Shown here in pieces: positions 56,546 to 64,000 of a DNA stretch of 64,000 bases. This stretch comes from Moritella sp. 24. GTDB lineage: Bacteria; Pseudomonadota; Gammaproteobacteria; Enterobacterales; Moritellaceae. Under the pieces are notes generated by a model that was not told the origin of the DNA, did not search any database, and worked only from the letters and a program-made list of their open reading frames with translations. Every line of letters begins with the position of its first letter. The stretch's first letter is position 1. The DNA is taken from contig NZ_CP056123.1 of NCBI RefSeq assembly GCF_018219155.1, positions 2,551,505 to 2,615,504 on the forward strand. The letters run 5' to 3'. A program made the position numbers and the translations under genes.

Positions 56546-58789
56546 CTATTTTTTCTGTAGCTCTTTACTCAATAAGCGTTGAGCCATACGCTCTGAGAAG
56601 TTAACAGGGTTAGTTAAATCCATACGACTTAGCAATGCATCAACCTCTTTGGTTGACGTTGTTGAAGTCAGACCGCGTAGCAGAAGCTTAAGCTTACCTT
56701 TTTTCGACAGTCCTTGGTTTTTCAACGATTTCAATGCCTTGATTATTTTCAATTCCGCATCAGTAAAGCTACTGCCTTGGGGATATTGAGGAAATACACC
56801 CTGTTGCTTATGTGTATTACAAAGTTTAGCAATCGCTTCTGGCATATTGTTCGCAAACTCAGCCGGTATTTCGTAATTAGGCGCTACTTTACCTGCATCT
56901 TTCGCTTGCTGGAGTAGTGTCGCTTGAAAACGCGAATCTGCAATCTTAATTAATTCAGTGTAAACAACGTTATCAGGCTTGCCACGTAGATCCGCAATAC
57001 CATATTCAGTCACCACAATATCACGTAACTGACGCGGTATGGTGTTGTGTCCATAGTTGAACAACACGTTTGATTGCAGCTTACCATGACGTACACAAGT
57101 ACTACGTAATTTAATAATTGAGCGTGAGTCTTTCATTTGGTGTGATTGTGCAACAAAATTATACTGACCACCTACACCACTAACCACTTGTCCGTTCTCT
57201 AATGCGTCTGAGATCACAGACCCATCAAGCGTTACCATCATCGCAGAGTTGATGAAACGCGCTTCTGTACGTTGTAACTCTTTAATTGTTTGGCTACCCC
57301 AAAAATGGTTATACAAATCATTCACGTATCTCACACTTGTCATGCAGAATTTTTCATGATCTTTCTCAGACATGTCATTAAGTGCATCGTAAAATGCTTG
57401 AGGGCCAATAAAGAATGCACCATGCATGACAACACCGCCTTTCAGTTTGTCACCTAGGCAATGCTTTTCAATCCATTGAAGTGTGCTTTCTTGACTCAAA
57501 TCTGCACTGCAACTTTCATCATTACTGTATAACGTGTCTTGATATAAGCTAACAGCCGATTTGAAAACACCAGTTTCTTGTAGATAAGCAACATCTTTGG
57601 TCGTCAGTACGTTTGATATCGCGTTGTGATTCAATAACGCCGTGAATGTTTTCATCGTCACGTCTGTGGTTATCGCTTTATCGTTCAGTAGCTTTTGTAA
57701 CAGAATATCGTTAAAGACTTCTCGCTTTAGGACACCTGCACGATACAAATGCATGAACCCATCGACCATTAATTCACTACAGCCATACAAGCCTTCACTA
57801 AAGATACCCTTATTACCAATCTTGCCAGAGACAGGGAACTTCTTCTCTATATTCAAGTCTTTAAATACATTGCTGTACTTTTCATTATCCTGATGTCGCA
57901 GTAATAAACTATAACTCAATGCACTACAAAGTGAACCAATACCCAACTGAAGCGTACCGCCATCTTTCACTAGAGTACTCGCATAAAACCCAATCATATG
58001 ATCTTCGTTTGAAATGGCATCTTCAGGGACTGCGAATAATGAATAGTCTTCTTTCTTACTTTCTAGTACGAAATCGAGTTCGCTAGCGGCCACTTCTGCA
58101 TGGTTACGCATAAATGGCATATTTGAATTAACTTCACCCACACAAGCAAACTTTTTGCCTTTGGCACGTAGTGCTTCCAACTCTGGGATAAGGTCTAGTG
58201 CTAAATCTGAATTACTGCCCAGACTATAAGTCGTCACATCACCAACTTGTCGTTCTGCTACGATTTGCGCGATGACGTTAACGCCCTTATCAATCAAATC
58301 ACGAACAGCATGTGTGTAGTTAGTACTGGTATAATGCTGTTGTTGCGTAGTATTTAAAAAGCTACCCGCTTTAAAAAAGAATTCATACACTGTTACATTA
58401 TCTGGTAACGTTTTACTGCGAAGGTCTTTCATATAATGCAGTTCTTGCACACCAGCAAATTGGCGACTAACAAATGGGGCAAGAAACTTGTTTTCAAGGT
58501 CTGTCTTAGCGCGAGGAAGCTCCAAAGTAATACCAGTTTCAATTTGTAACGTAATACTTGGATCTGCTTTTGCACGTAAATATAATGCATTAGCAAATGC
58601 AATCGGCTTACCGATTGCTAACGGTAAACCCAACACAATATGGTTTCCGACATCAGCAAGTACAGCATCAACTAATCGTTCAACATCGTTGAATCTAACA
58701 CCATCAGGCTTGCTTGTGATTTTGTTTGAATCTACAACTTTGATATCTGATATTGTTTTTACTTTTGGTTCGAATTCTAATACAGACAT
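56546..58789 (-). CDS. acetyl-CoA hydrolase/transferase family protein
   Basis: The ATG at 58789 (MSVLEFEPKVKT) has AAAGGA at good spacing and gives 747 residues; the frame is open to 58840 but that leader is unlikely. It belongs to the large acyl-CoA hydrolase/CoA-transferase family. The N-terminal part has LPLAIGKPIAFANALY and GIGSLCSALSYSLLLR, and the C-terminal half GVGGQYNFVAQSHQMKDSRSI and VTEYGIADLRGKP. The catalytic glutamate of CoA-transferases is expected in the GVGGQ-proximal half but I cannot fix it by eye. A basic C-terminal extension (about 60 residues) follows. It may move CoA between acetate and other acids or hydrolyse acetyl-CoA. Confidence 0.85.
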   Translation of the reverse strand: MSVLEFEPKVKTISDIKVVDSNKITSKPDGVRFNDVERLVDAVLADVGNHIVLGLPLAIGKPIAFANALYLRAKADPSITLQIETGITLELPRAKTDLENKFLAPFVSRQFAGVQELHYMKDLRSKTLPDNVTVYEFFFKAGSFLNTTQQQHYTSTNYTHAVRDLIDKGVNVIAQIVAERQVGDVTTYSLGSNSDLALDLIPELEALRAKGKKFACVGEVNSNMPFMRNHAEVAASELDFVLESKKEDYSLFAVPEDAISNEDHMIGFYASTLVKDGGTLQLGIGSLCSALSYSLLLRHQDNEKYSNVFKDLNIEKKFPVSGKIGNKGIFSEGLYGCSELMVDGFMHLYRAGVLKREVFNDILLQKLLNDKAITTDVTMKTFTALLNHNAISNVLTTKDVAYLQETGVFKSAVSLYQDTLYSNDESCSADLSQESTLQWIEKHCLGDKLKGGVVMHGAFFIGPQAFYDALNDMSEKDHEKFCMTSVRYVNDLYNHFWGSQTIKELQRTEARFINSAMMVTLDGSVISDALENGQVVSGVGGQYNFVAQSHQMKDSRSIIKLRSTCVRHGKLQSNVLFNYGHNTIPRQLRDIVVTEYGIADLRGKPDNVVYTELIKIADSRFQATLLQQAKDAGKVAPNYEIPAEFANNMPEAIAKLCNTHKQQGVFPQYPQGSSFTDAELKIIKALKSLKNQGLSKKGKLKLLLRGLTSTTSTKEVDALLSRMDLTNPVNFSERMAQRLLSKELQKK

Positions 58790-59094
58790 TATTATTATCC
58801 TTTTTAATATGCAGCAACATTGGGTTTGCCATATACCCATTTAGTATTATATTAAATCTGATTAAACGTGGCAGCAAGTCATATTTATAAGGGGAATCCT
58901 ATGTTCACATTAAAAGTATCAGCAACAGAATGTTAATCTAAAGTTAGCTACCCCTAGGTATTTAAGTCACCAATAATCAAAGCGTTAAAAGAGTAATACG
59001 TTGAAATTAATTGAAAAATAAGATAATCGTGCAAATACTCTAAAAACCTGATTCAAGTAGGTTCATCAATCTACATAATGGTGTAACATAAGGC

Positions 59095-59121
59095 GCCACT
59101 TTATTAACATAATAAAGTGGC
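59095..59121. repeat. perfect hairpin next to tandem repeat
   Basis: GCCACTTTATT (59095-59105) pairs exactly with AATAAAGTGGC (59111-59121), loop of five bases. No T run follows on either strand, so it is a structured or regulatory element rather than a clear terminator. Confidence 0.7.
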
Positions 59122-59151
59122 CTACTACACACATGAATACTACACATATAT

Positions 59152-59224
59152 AGCACCCGGCATACACATACAGTACCCACCATACACATACAGTATCCGC
59201 CATATACATATAGCACCCGCCATA
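59152..59224. repeat. 20-base tandem repeat, about 3.7 copies
   Basis: The unit AGCACCCGGCATACACATAC recurs with small changes at 59152, 59172, 59192 and partly 59212. Its composition (alternating CA and TA) differs from the surrounding DNA. Variation in copy number between strains would be expected of such repeats. Confidence 0.85.
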
Positions 59225-59432
59225 AATCTCAAGCCGCTTGCACCTCTCACTTCTACTTATCAAAAACTCAATCTTGCGATCTAGCTAGTAGATCTCTCTT
59301 TTATTCTCATTTAATCAAACAGAATCAACAAAATAATATTGCGGTGAATATAACAAACTGCTTAAATACACCTATAAAGTAGTATTTTATAATCCCTTAA
59401 TTAAATACCTCGACGACGAAATAAGAGAGCCT

Positions 59433-60437
59433 ATGGACACGATCAAACAACCCAATTTAGACACTAAAATGATCCGAACTCATGCCCTATTACATATGGC
59501 TAAATCAATCCATAGTATACGAGGAGCAAAGTCACAAGGCATTGAGTATGCAGAACCTCATATTGATCTTGCTGCGATTAAACAAAAATTAGATACTCTT
59601 GAGAGTCAGTATTACGTAGAAAATATAACGCGTATCTCAACACCGAATAATGTAATTAATACGCTTGAAACGAATATAAAAAAGGCCGACATCGCGATAA
59701 ACAAATGCATTTGGCATTATGATGAAGCCATCGCACTGCCCTTCATTCCAACAAACTTAGCTGTTATTGGATCTGGTATCGATGCTATTGAGATTGCGAC
59801 GATTTACCAAGCCCTTGGGGCAAGCGTGGATATACTCATCACGGGTGATGACGTGTTCCCCGAGCTCGATAAAGATATCAATAAAACGTTTCAACGTTAT
59901 GTAAAACGACTTTTCAAAATCAAACCGCAAGCAGAAATAACAGCATTTAATTTTACTGATAAGCAGGTTCAGCTTTCCGCTACAAGCAAAAATAAAACAT
60001 TACCTGATTCAATTTATGACGCGGTATTCATTGCAGGCGATCGAGCACCACATAATAACGGATTAACACAACCCTTTATGGCCAGCAGCTTCCCGACGGT
60101 CACTTGGTTAGGATGGACAGAAAAGCAATTAGACATCAGTGGCTTGAATTATAAAGCGATCACCATTCCTTGGCGTTCACTCGGTCGTGCAAACACAGAT
60201 ATTAATACCAATGGTCTAACTAAATTAATCTTTAATACTGATGATCATACTTTGATCGGTGGCGGGTGCATGGGGAACAATGCAGACGAAATATTCGGGG
60301 AGATATGCCTCGCAATACGTAATCAGTTTACGGCCGATAATATCGCGCACACAGTGCATGCACACCCTACTCTCCATGAGTCCATATTACTGGGCTGTGA
60401 AGTGTATAAAGGCACGGCAACGGATGTCTTAAACTAA
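59433..60437 (+). CDS. dihydrolipoamide dehydrogenase homologue lacking FAD/disulfide domain
   Basis: This 334-residue protein aligns by eye with the middle and end of Lpd (about 475 residues) from just after the redox disulfide. HALLHMAKSIHSIRGA corresponds to the helix after CxxxxC, NLAVIGSGIDAIEIATIYQALGA to the NAD Rossmann loop (third Gly replaced by Ala), and TKLIFNTDDHTLIGGG and HAHPTLHES to the dimer domain. His311 and Glu316 of the catalytic pair remain. The FAD-binding GxGxxG and the two redox cysteines are absent, and part of the central domain is missing. It cannot be a normal Lpd; it may be a pseudoenzyme or a relic still held as an open frame. No frame upstream supplies the lost part. 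Confidence 0.8.
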   Translation: MDTIKQPNLDTKMIRTHALLHMAKSIHSIRGAKSQGIEYAEPHIDLAAIKQKLDTLESQYYVENITRISTPNNVINTLETNIKKADIAINKCIWHYDEAIALPFIPTNLAVIGSGIDAIEIATIYQALGASVDILITGDDVFPELDKDINKTFQRYVKRLFKIKPQAEITAFNFTDKQVQLSATSKNKTLPDSIYDAVFIAGDRAPHNNGLTQPFMASSFPTVTWLGWTEKQLDISGLNYKAITIPWRSLGRANTDINTNGLTKLIFNTDDHTLIGGGCMGNNADEIFGEICLAIRNQFTADNIAHTVHAHPTLHESILLGCEVYKGTATDVLN

Positions 60438-60514
60438 CATTAAGAACAACGATACCTACAAGTTAGCGTTATTCATAAAGCGACTATTTAACGTTTCAGT
60501 TCGAATCTCAACGA

Positions 60515-60775
60515 TTAATCAGCACTAATTTCGATTAATGCTGATTGCTGAGTTGATTTACTGCCTTCCTTACTCGCACAATAGCCGCTATTGCACTGCT
60601 GAGTACAAGGTTTTGTGCAATGTACGCGCTTATTACAACTCCATAAACAGAGCTGCCAGACTTGCTGTTTTGATTCTGCATCTAAACAGTTTAAATCTGC
60701 TACGCATAAATGACCCGCTTGAATTAACTCTGCTAGCTTATGAGTCGATATACTTAAATTAACCTTTGAAGACAT
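60515..60775 (-). CDS. small Cys-rich protein, probably Fur-regulated
   Basis: This 86-residue protein has AAGGA seven bases before the ATG. It is predicted cytosolic, with an N-terminal helix (ISTHKLAELIQAGHL). Nine cysteines follow, closely grouped in CLWSCNKRVHC, TKPCTQQC and SGYC, plus LCVADLNC earlier. The pattern suggests metal or Fe-S binding. I do not recognise the family. A Fur-box match 54 bases upstream points to expression in low iron (inference). It is convergent with the Lpd-like gene. Confidence 0.75.
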   Translation of the reverse strand: MSSKVNLSISTHKLAELIQAGHLCVADLNCLDAESKQQVWQLCLWSCNKRVHCTKPCTQQCNSGYCASKEGSKSTQQSALIEISAD

Positions 60776-60828
60776 GTTGTTATCCTTATAAACGCTTTAT
60801 CACTCCATCTTCACATCATACTAGTAGT

Positions 60829-60843
60829 TGAGAATGATTATCA
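60829..60843. promoter_or_regulatory. Fur box upstream of Cys-rich protein
   Basis: TGAGAAT-G-ATTATCA matches the Fur pattern TGATAAT-N-ATTATCA at 13 of 14 defined positions, and it lies 54 bases upstream of the minus-strand ATG at 60775. Confidence 0.65.
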
Positions 60844-60932
60844 ATAGCGAATAAGGTTTTTATTTACACTAAATTACAAAGCGCTTAGATAACAGTCAAA
60901 ATCAAAGGTCATATAAGGTTACTATCAACACA

Positions 60933-61475
60933 TTATTGGCTATAAAGATCAGGGTATAAAAAAGGCGCCATCGCGAGTGTAAGCGCTTGAGTATAGTTAC
61001 TTTCACGTGTGGCATGACCATTCGTTAATAAACCAATCGCGCCTCCTTTATGCTTGATATTCACTGTTTTGAATAGTTTATCCATAACAGGTCCTAACTC
61101 TTCACCATCAAGTAATGACTGATAGATTGGTGCTGGTAATGGCAATGCGGCACTGCGTCCTACTGATTGCTGCTCTTTATTCGCAATAACAACATACGCG
61201 AATGTTGCAGGTCCATCGTCGAGTAAATCGACACCACCTTCAATTGCAATATAAAAGTCGGCAGTTGTATGTTGCTGACAATACTTAACACGATTGATCG
61301 CGCCTTCTCGCGTTTCTGCAGCGTCCATCGGTTGATCTGGTACATTTGATGGTGCATCAACACCTTCACATTCAACACGATGGTCAGGATATAATTCAGC
61401 GATCACAACACGTGAGGCATTTACTTTAACTGGGTTTTTAGATCCAACGATAACTTTAATTAATTTATGTTCCAT
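60933..61475 (-). CDS. yjjX: inosine/xanthosine triphosphatase YjjX
   Basis: The ATG at 61475 gives 180 residues (a GTG one codon earlier is in frame). It begins LIKVIVGSKNPVKVNASRVV, then EGAINRVKYC and YIAIEGGVDLLDDGPATFAYV, the standard YjjX/NTPase PRRC1-like pattern. These enzymes remove non-canonical purine triphosphates such as ITP and XTP. Length fits the family (about 170-180). It follows the NlpC/P60 gene with three bases between stop and ATG, so the two are probably one transcript. Confidence 0.92.
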   Translation of the reverse strand: MEHKLIKVIVGSKNPVKVNASRVVIAELYPDHRVECEGVDAPSNVPDQPMDAAETREGAINRVKYCQQHTTADFYIAIEGGVDLLDDGPATFAYVVIANKEQQSVGRSAALPLPAPIYQSLLDGEELGPVMDKLFKTVNIKHKGGAIGLLTNGHATRESNYTQALTLAMAPFLYPDLYSQ

Positions 61476-61478
61476 CAC

Positions 61479-61970
61479 TTACAACTCAACTCTTCTTGAT
61501 TGCCAATAGTGGCTGTTCCAATAGGGATTATCTAAACGGGATAAGATCACACCACGGCTTGATGATGCATGAAAAAATTGCAGATTATCCACCATAATAC
61601 CGACATGCCTTACATTCACACCTGTTTTAAAAAATACTAAATCACCCGTACGTAGTTGTGCACGCTTAATCGAATACCCTTCTTTAACTTGACTGGCTGT
61701 GGTACGAGGCAGCGATAAAGAAAACTTCTGTTCAAATGTCAGTTTAACTAAACCAGAACAATCCACACCTTGTTTACTCATCCCACCCCATTTATGCGGG
61801 GTGCCGTACCAGTCTTTATATTGTGCTAATAACGCGCGTTGGAGATTAGCTAGCTTATCTGACGGTGCAGCAATGACCTTTACATGCTCTACCGAATCAA
61901 TCGTGCTTCGCTGGCTGCAACCTGCCATTAGCATCAGTAGAAAAGTACAGAAAAGCGATTTAATAATCAT
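61479..61970 (-). CDS. NlpC/P60-family lipoprotein peptidase
   Basis: This 163-residue lipoprotein has lipobox LMAGC (lipidated Cys18) and an NlpC/P60 domain with catalytic Cys in GVDCSGLVKLTF, His in NVRHVGIMVDN, and a third polar residue in FFHASSSRGV. These enzymes cut peptide bonds in peptidoglycan stems at the inner face of the outer membrane, like MepS or NlpC of E. coli. Length matches NlpC and Spr. It is followed directly by yjjX. Which peptide bond it cuts cannot be told. Confidence 0.9.
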   Translation of the reverse strand: MIIKSLFCTFLLMLMAGCSQRSTIDSVEHVKVIAAPSDKLANLQRALLAQYKDWYGTPHKWGGMSKQGVDCSGLVKLTFEQKFSLSLPRTTASQVKEGYSIKRAQLRTGDLVFFKTGVNVRHVGIMVDNLQFFHASSSRGVILSRLDNPYWNSHYWQSRRVEL

Positions 61971-62466
61971 GGTATTTACTCATTATAACGTTTTTATCCC
62001 GCGCATTTTACCTGCTTGGTAGCATTAAAAACAACTAACTTATAATCACTTTTATATAAAGTTATCGGCAACAGTACTAAAGCGCTCAATGAAATAAAAA
62101 ATGCTGATAAATATTTCATAAATTACAAAAAACAAACCTGTTACAAAGGCAATTCGTGTTACCGCTAACAGTGCATTGGGTTATTAACACAAACCTTGCT
62201 ATACCTCTTTCGTAGCAAGGGTCCAACCTCAAATGTCAGTTCCATTAAAATTAACAAATAGAAACAAAAAAACAAAAAGTAACATGCATATGAATTTATT
62301 TAATACTATTTTCATACCCTTAGGTGAATATTTAACACTTTGTCACTATTTACAAATTAAGTACAACACTCTAACATGTACCCCAATAGGTATAGATACA
62401 CTACAAAATAGAGCTAAGAATCTAAACTCTCTATTTTATGATTTTACGGCATAGGGATCAGATGAG
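61971..62466. other. divergent intergenic region upstream of wax ester synthase gene
   Basis: About 500 bases, AT-rich. CCTTGCTA (62194-62201) and TAGCAAGG (62213-62220) form a perfect eight-base stem. A 73-residue frame at 62233-62454 has no family likeness and I do not support it as a gene. A GGGA sequence lies near the ATG at 62467. Confidence 0.5.
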
Positions 62467-64000
62467 ATGCAAGCACTTACGTTAGTTGATATGGGTTTCT
62501 TATATACAGAAACAGTTGCGAGTCCTAAACATGTAGCCGGACTACAAATTTTTACAGCGCCTAAAGATTATGAAGGTAATTTTACCCGCGATCTATTCGA
62601 TAGCTTAATGTCTCAAGATGAGATTAAGACACCTTTTAATCTCAAGCTGAAAAAGCAACTAACAGGCCAATACTACTGGAAAGAAGATGACAACATCGAT
62701 CTATCTTACCATGTACGATTTGCTATGCTTCCACAACCTGGTAATGAAAGTCAGCTGCTTCATTTTGTTGAACATCAACATGAAACACTACTTGATAGAA
62801 ACAGACCTTTATGGGAAATGATATTAATTGATGGTCTAGAAGATAATAAGTTCGCTATTTATCTAAAAGCACACCATGCCTTCACCGACGGTGCAAAAGC
62901 TAACCAGTTATTAATGTCATATTTAAATGGCGATAGTAATGCACCAATGACTGCATTTTGGAACATTGAACCAAAACAGAAAGAAAAGCAAAATGATAGC
63001 ATGCTGCAATCAGTCACAAAGACATCTAAAAAATTAACGAATCAAGTTAAATCAATACCGTCACTGACTAAGCTAACAACTAAATTACTATTCCAAGCTG
63101 CGAATGTATATAAAGCGGATATGCCAACACCATTTATGGCACCTAAAACACCGTTTTCAATCAGCCCTAAACGTGCGCGTCGAGCAGCTGTATCAGCATT
63201 GCCGTTAACACGAGTTAAACGCATTGGTAAAATGACCGGGGCCACAATTAATGACGTTGTTGTTACTATTTGTGATATGGCCATTCATAACTATCTAGCA
63301 AATAAGAACTTTAATCTTAAAAAGCCACTTGTAGCGCAAATGCCGATGAGTCTACGTGACGCAGGCGATACTGTTACCAATAACCAAGTTGCTATCAGCT
63401 TAGTTGAGTTAGCTTATCGTGGTGAATCACCGCTTGAGCGCCTAATGACGATTAAAGATTCGTGCATCAAACTCAAAAAAGAAACACGTTTACTGACTAA
63501 AGAAGCATTAACAAGTTACACAATGGCGAGTCAAGGTTTAGCTGTTGTTAGTGAGTTATTCAACTTAGATACTGTATTACCGCCAATGGGTAACGTACTC
63601 ATTTCAAATGTTCCGGGTCCACGTGAACCGTTATATATGATGGGCGCGAAAATGGAGCAGTGCTTCCCAATTTCGGTATTACCACCAGGAATGTCATTAA
63701 ACATTACGCTTTACAGCTATAACGGTTTAATCAATGTTGGTTTGGTTTCTTGCCGCTCGGCATTACCTGATTTAACTGACCTAGCTGAATTCGTGAATAA
63801 CGCATTTATCGAATTAGAAAATGAAGTATTAGAAAGTGCGGCAGTATCTGTATCAGAGCAAATTGCACAGTTAACAATGACAAATGATAACTCTGATATT
63901 AAACAAGAAAGTTTAGCTATTATCGAACAATTATTAGCTGAAAAAAACAAAAAGAACGATATTAAAACTCCGCTTAAAACACAGAAAAAAAGAGTAAAGC
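62467..64000 (+). CDS. wax ester synthase/diacylglycerol acyltransferase (WS/DGAT), cut by window edge
   Basis: From the ATG at 62467 the frame MQALTLVDMGFLYTETVASP stays open to the edge (511 codons). The acyltransferase motif HHxxxDG is present as H136-H137-A-F-T-D141-G142 (KAHHAFTDGAKA), and later family blocks PLVAQMPMSLRD and NVLISNVPGPREPLY are typical. The family esterifies acyl-CoA to fatty alcohol or diacylglycerol to make storage lipid. The last visible stretch is Lys/Glu-rich, so the end is probably near, or a linker leads to more sequence. It is a single gene as far as can be seen. Confidence 0.9.
   Translation, partial: MQALTLVDMGFLYTETVASPKHVAGLQIFTAPKDYEGNFTRDLFDSLMSQDEIKTPFNLKLKKQLTGQYYWKEDDNIDLSYHVRFAMLPQPGNESQLLHFVEHQHETLLDRNRPLWEMILIDGLEDNKFAIYLKAHHAFTDGAKANQLLMSYLNGDSNAPMTAFWNIEPKQKEKQNDSMLQSVTKTSKKLTNQVKSIPSLTKLTTKLLFQAANVYKADMPTPFMAPKTPFSISPKRARRAAVSALPLTRVKRIGKMTGATINDVVVTICDMAIHNYLANKNFNLKKPLVAQMPMSLRDAGDTVTNNQVAISLVELAYRGESPLERLMTIKDSCIKLKKETRLLTKEALTSYTMASQGLAVVSELFNLDTVLPPMGNVLISNVPGPREPLYMMGAKMEQCFPISVLPPGMSLNITLYSYNGLINVGLVSCRSALPDLTDLAEFVNNAFIELENEVLESAAVSVSEQIAQLTMTNDNSDIKQESLAIIEQLLAEKNKKNDIKTPLKTQKKRVK

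Larger units (their letters stand above)
58790..59432. other. divergent intergenic region with hairpin and tandem repeat
   Basis: About 640 bases without a convincing gene lie between the acetyl-CoA hydrolase and the Lpd-like gene. The region contains a perfect hairpin (59095-59121) and a 20-base tandem repeat (59152-59224), listed separately. A frame of 65 residues crosses the repeat on the minus strand but looks like an artefact. Confidence 0.6.

Noticed and set aside
59066..59263. 65-residue minus-strand frame rich in Cys, Tyr and Val
   Set aside because: It is produced by the 20-base tandem repeat read in one frame; composition mirrors the repeat and there is no start signal.
62233..62454. 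73-residue frame before the wax ester synthase gene
   Set aside because: It has no family likeness, no convincing ribosome site, and low-complexity Asn/Lys/Thr composition typical of AT-rich intergenic DNA.

Overview
The window reads as chromosome of a marine gammaproteobacterium of the Vibrio/Psychromonas/Moritella kind. I base this on the gene order apbC-metG divergent next to udk-dcd, a Vibrio-type norspermidine operon, nrf ammonifying nitrite reduction, many chemoreceptors, a secreted lipase and a sphingomyelinase, and moderate AT-rich codon use. Moritella is my best guess from protein resemblance, but it is an inference. No rRNA, tRNA, CRISPR array or insertion sequence was recognised.

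Layout. 1-7.6 kb is housekeeping: dcd (cut by the left edge), udk, apbC, metG, rlmI, cdd and a 2-oxoglutarate oxygenase. 7.9-8.6 kb is a DsbA-like lipoprotein. 9.0-17.5 kb is a tandem array of four 637-residue chemoreceptors, each with a GTG start and its own terminator-like hairpin. 17.6-27.7 kb (minus strand) is the most unusual region. A YD-repeat (Rhs/Tc-like) polypeptide is split from its Rhs core tip; the tip is a separate, overlapping gene with its own twin-arginine signal. A second orphan tip carries the scar of a lost YD-repeat gene, and three tandem secreted paralogues of unknown family lie between the two tips. 28.1-33.8 kb is the operon ddc-casdh-nspC-dat for norspermidine.

34-40.4 kb holds small metabolic and stress genes: a Cys-rich small protein, YjdM, an AlkC-like glycosylase, a SUKH protein, a LysE exporter, a protein with a Fur box upstream, and a sodium:solute symporter with a 39-residue partner. 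40.8-47.6 kb is a secretion and envelope block: sphingomyelinase coupled to a lipase-chaperone-like protein, PopT (DUF368), a TraT-like lipoprotein, and lipase with its chaperone LifO.

48-56.3 kb is a rearranged nrf system: nrfA alone on the plus strand, nrfBCD and nrfE-dsbE-nrfF on the minus strand, and nrfG convergent to nrfA. 56.5-64 kb holds an acetyl-CoA hydrolase/transferase, a dihydrolipoamide dehydrogenase homologue lacking its FAD/disulfide N-terminus, a Fur-box Cys-rich protein, YjjX, an NlpC/P60 lipoprotein, and a wax ester synthase/DGAT gene cut by the right edge.

The genes work together in these ways. Lipase needs LifO for folding, and the sphingomyelinase appears to have a parallel arrangement. 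NrfB, NrfC and NrfD pass electrons to NrfA, while NrfE, NrfF, NrfG and DsbE build its haem centres. The polyamine operon encodes a complete route from aspartate semialdehyde to norspermidine. The split Rhs locus, with exported tips and three exported paralogues, is the best candidate for an undescribed system.
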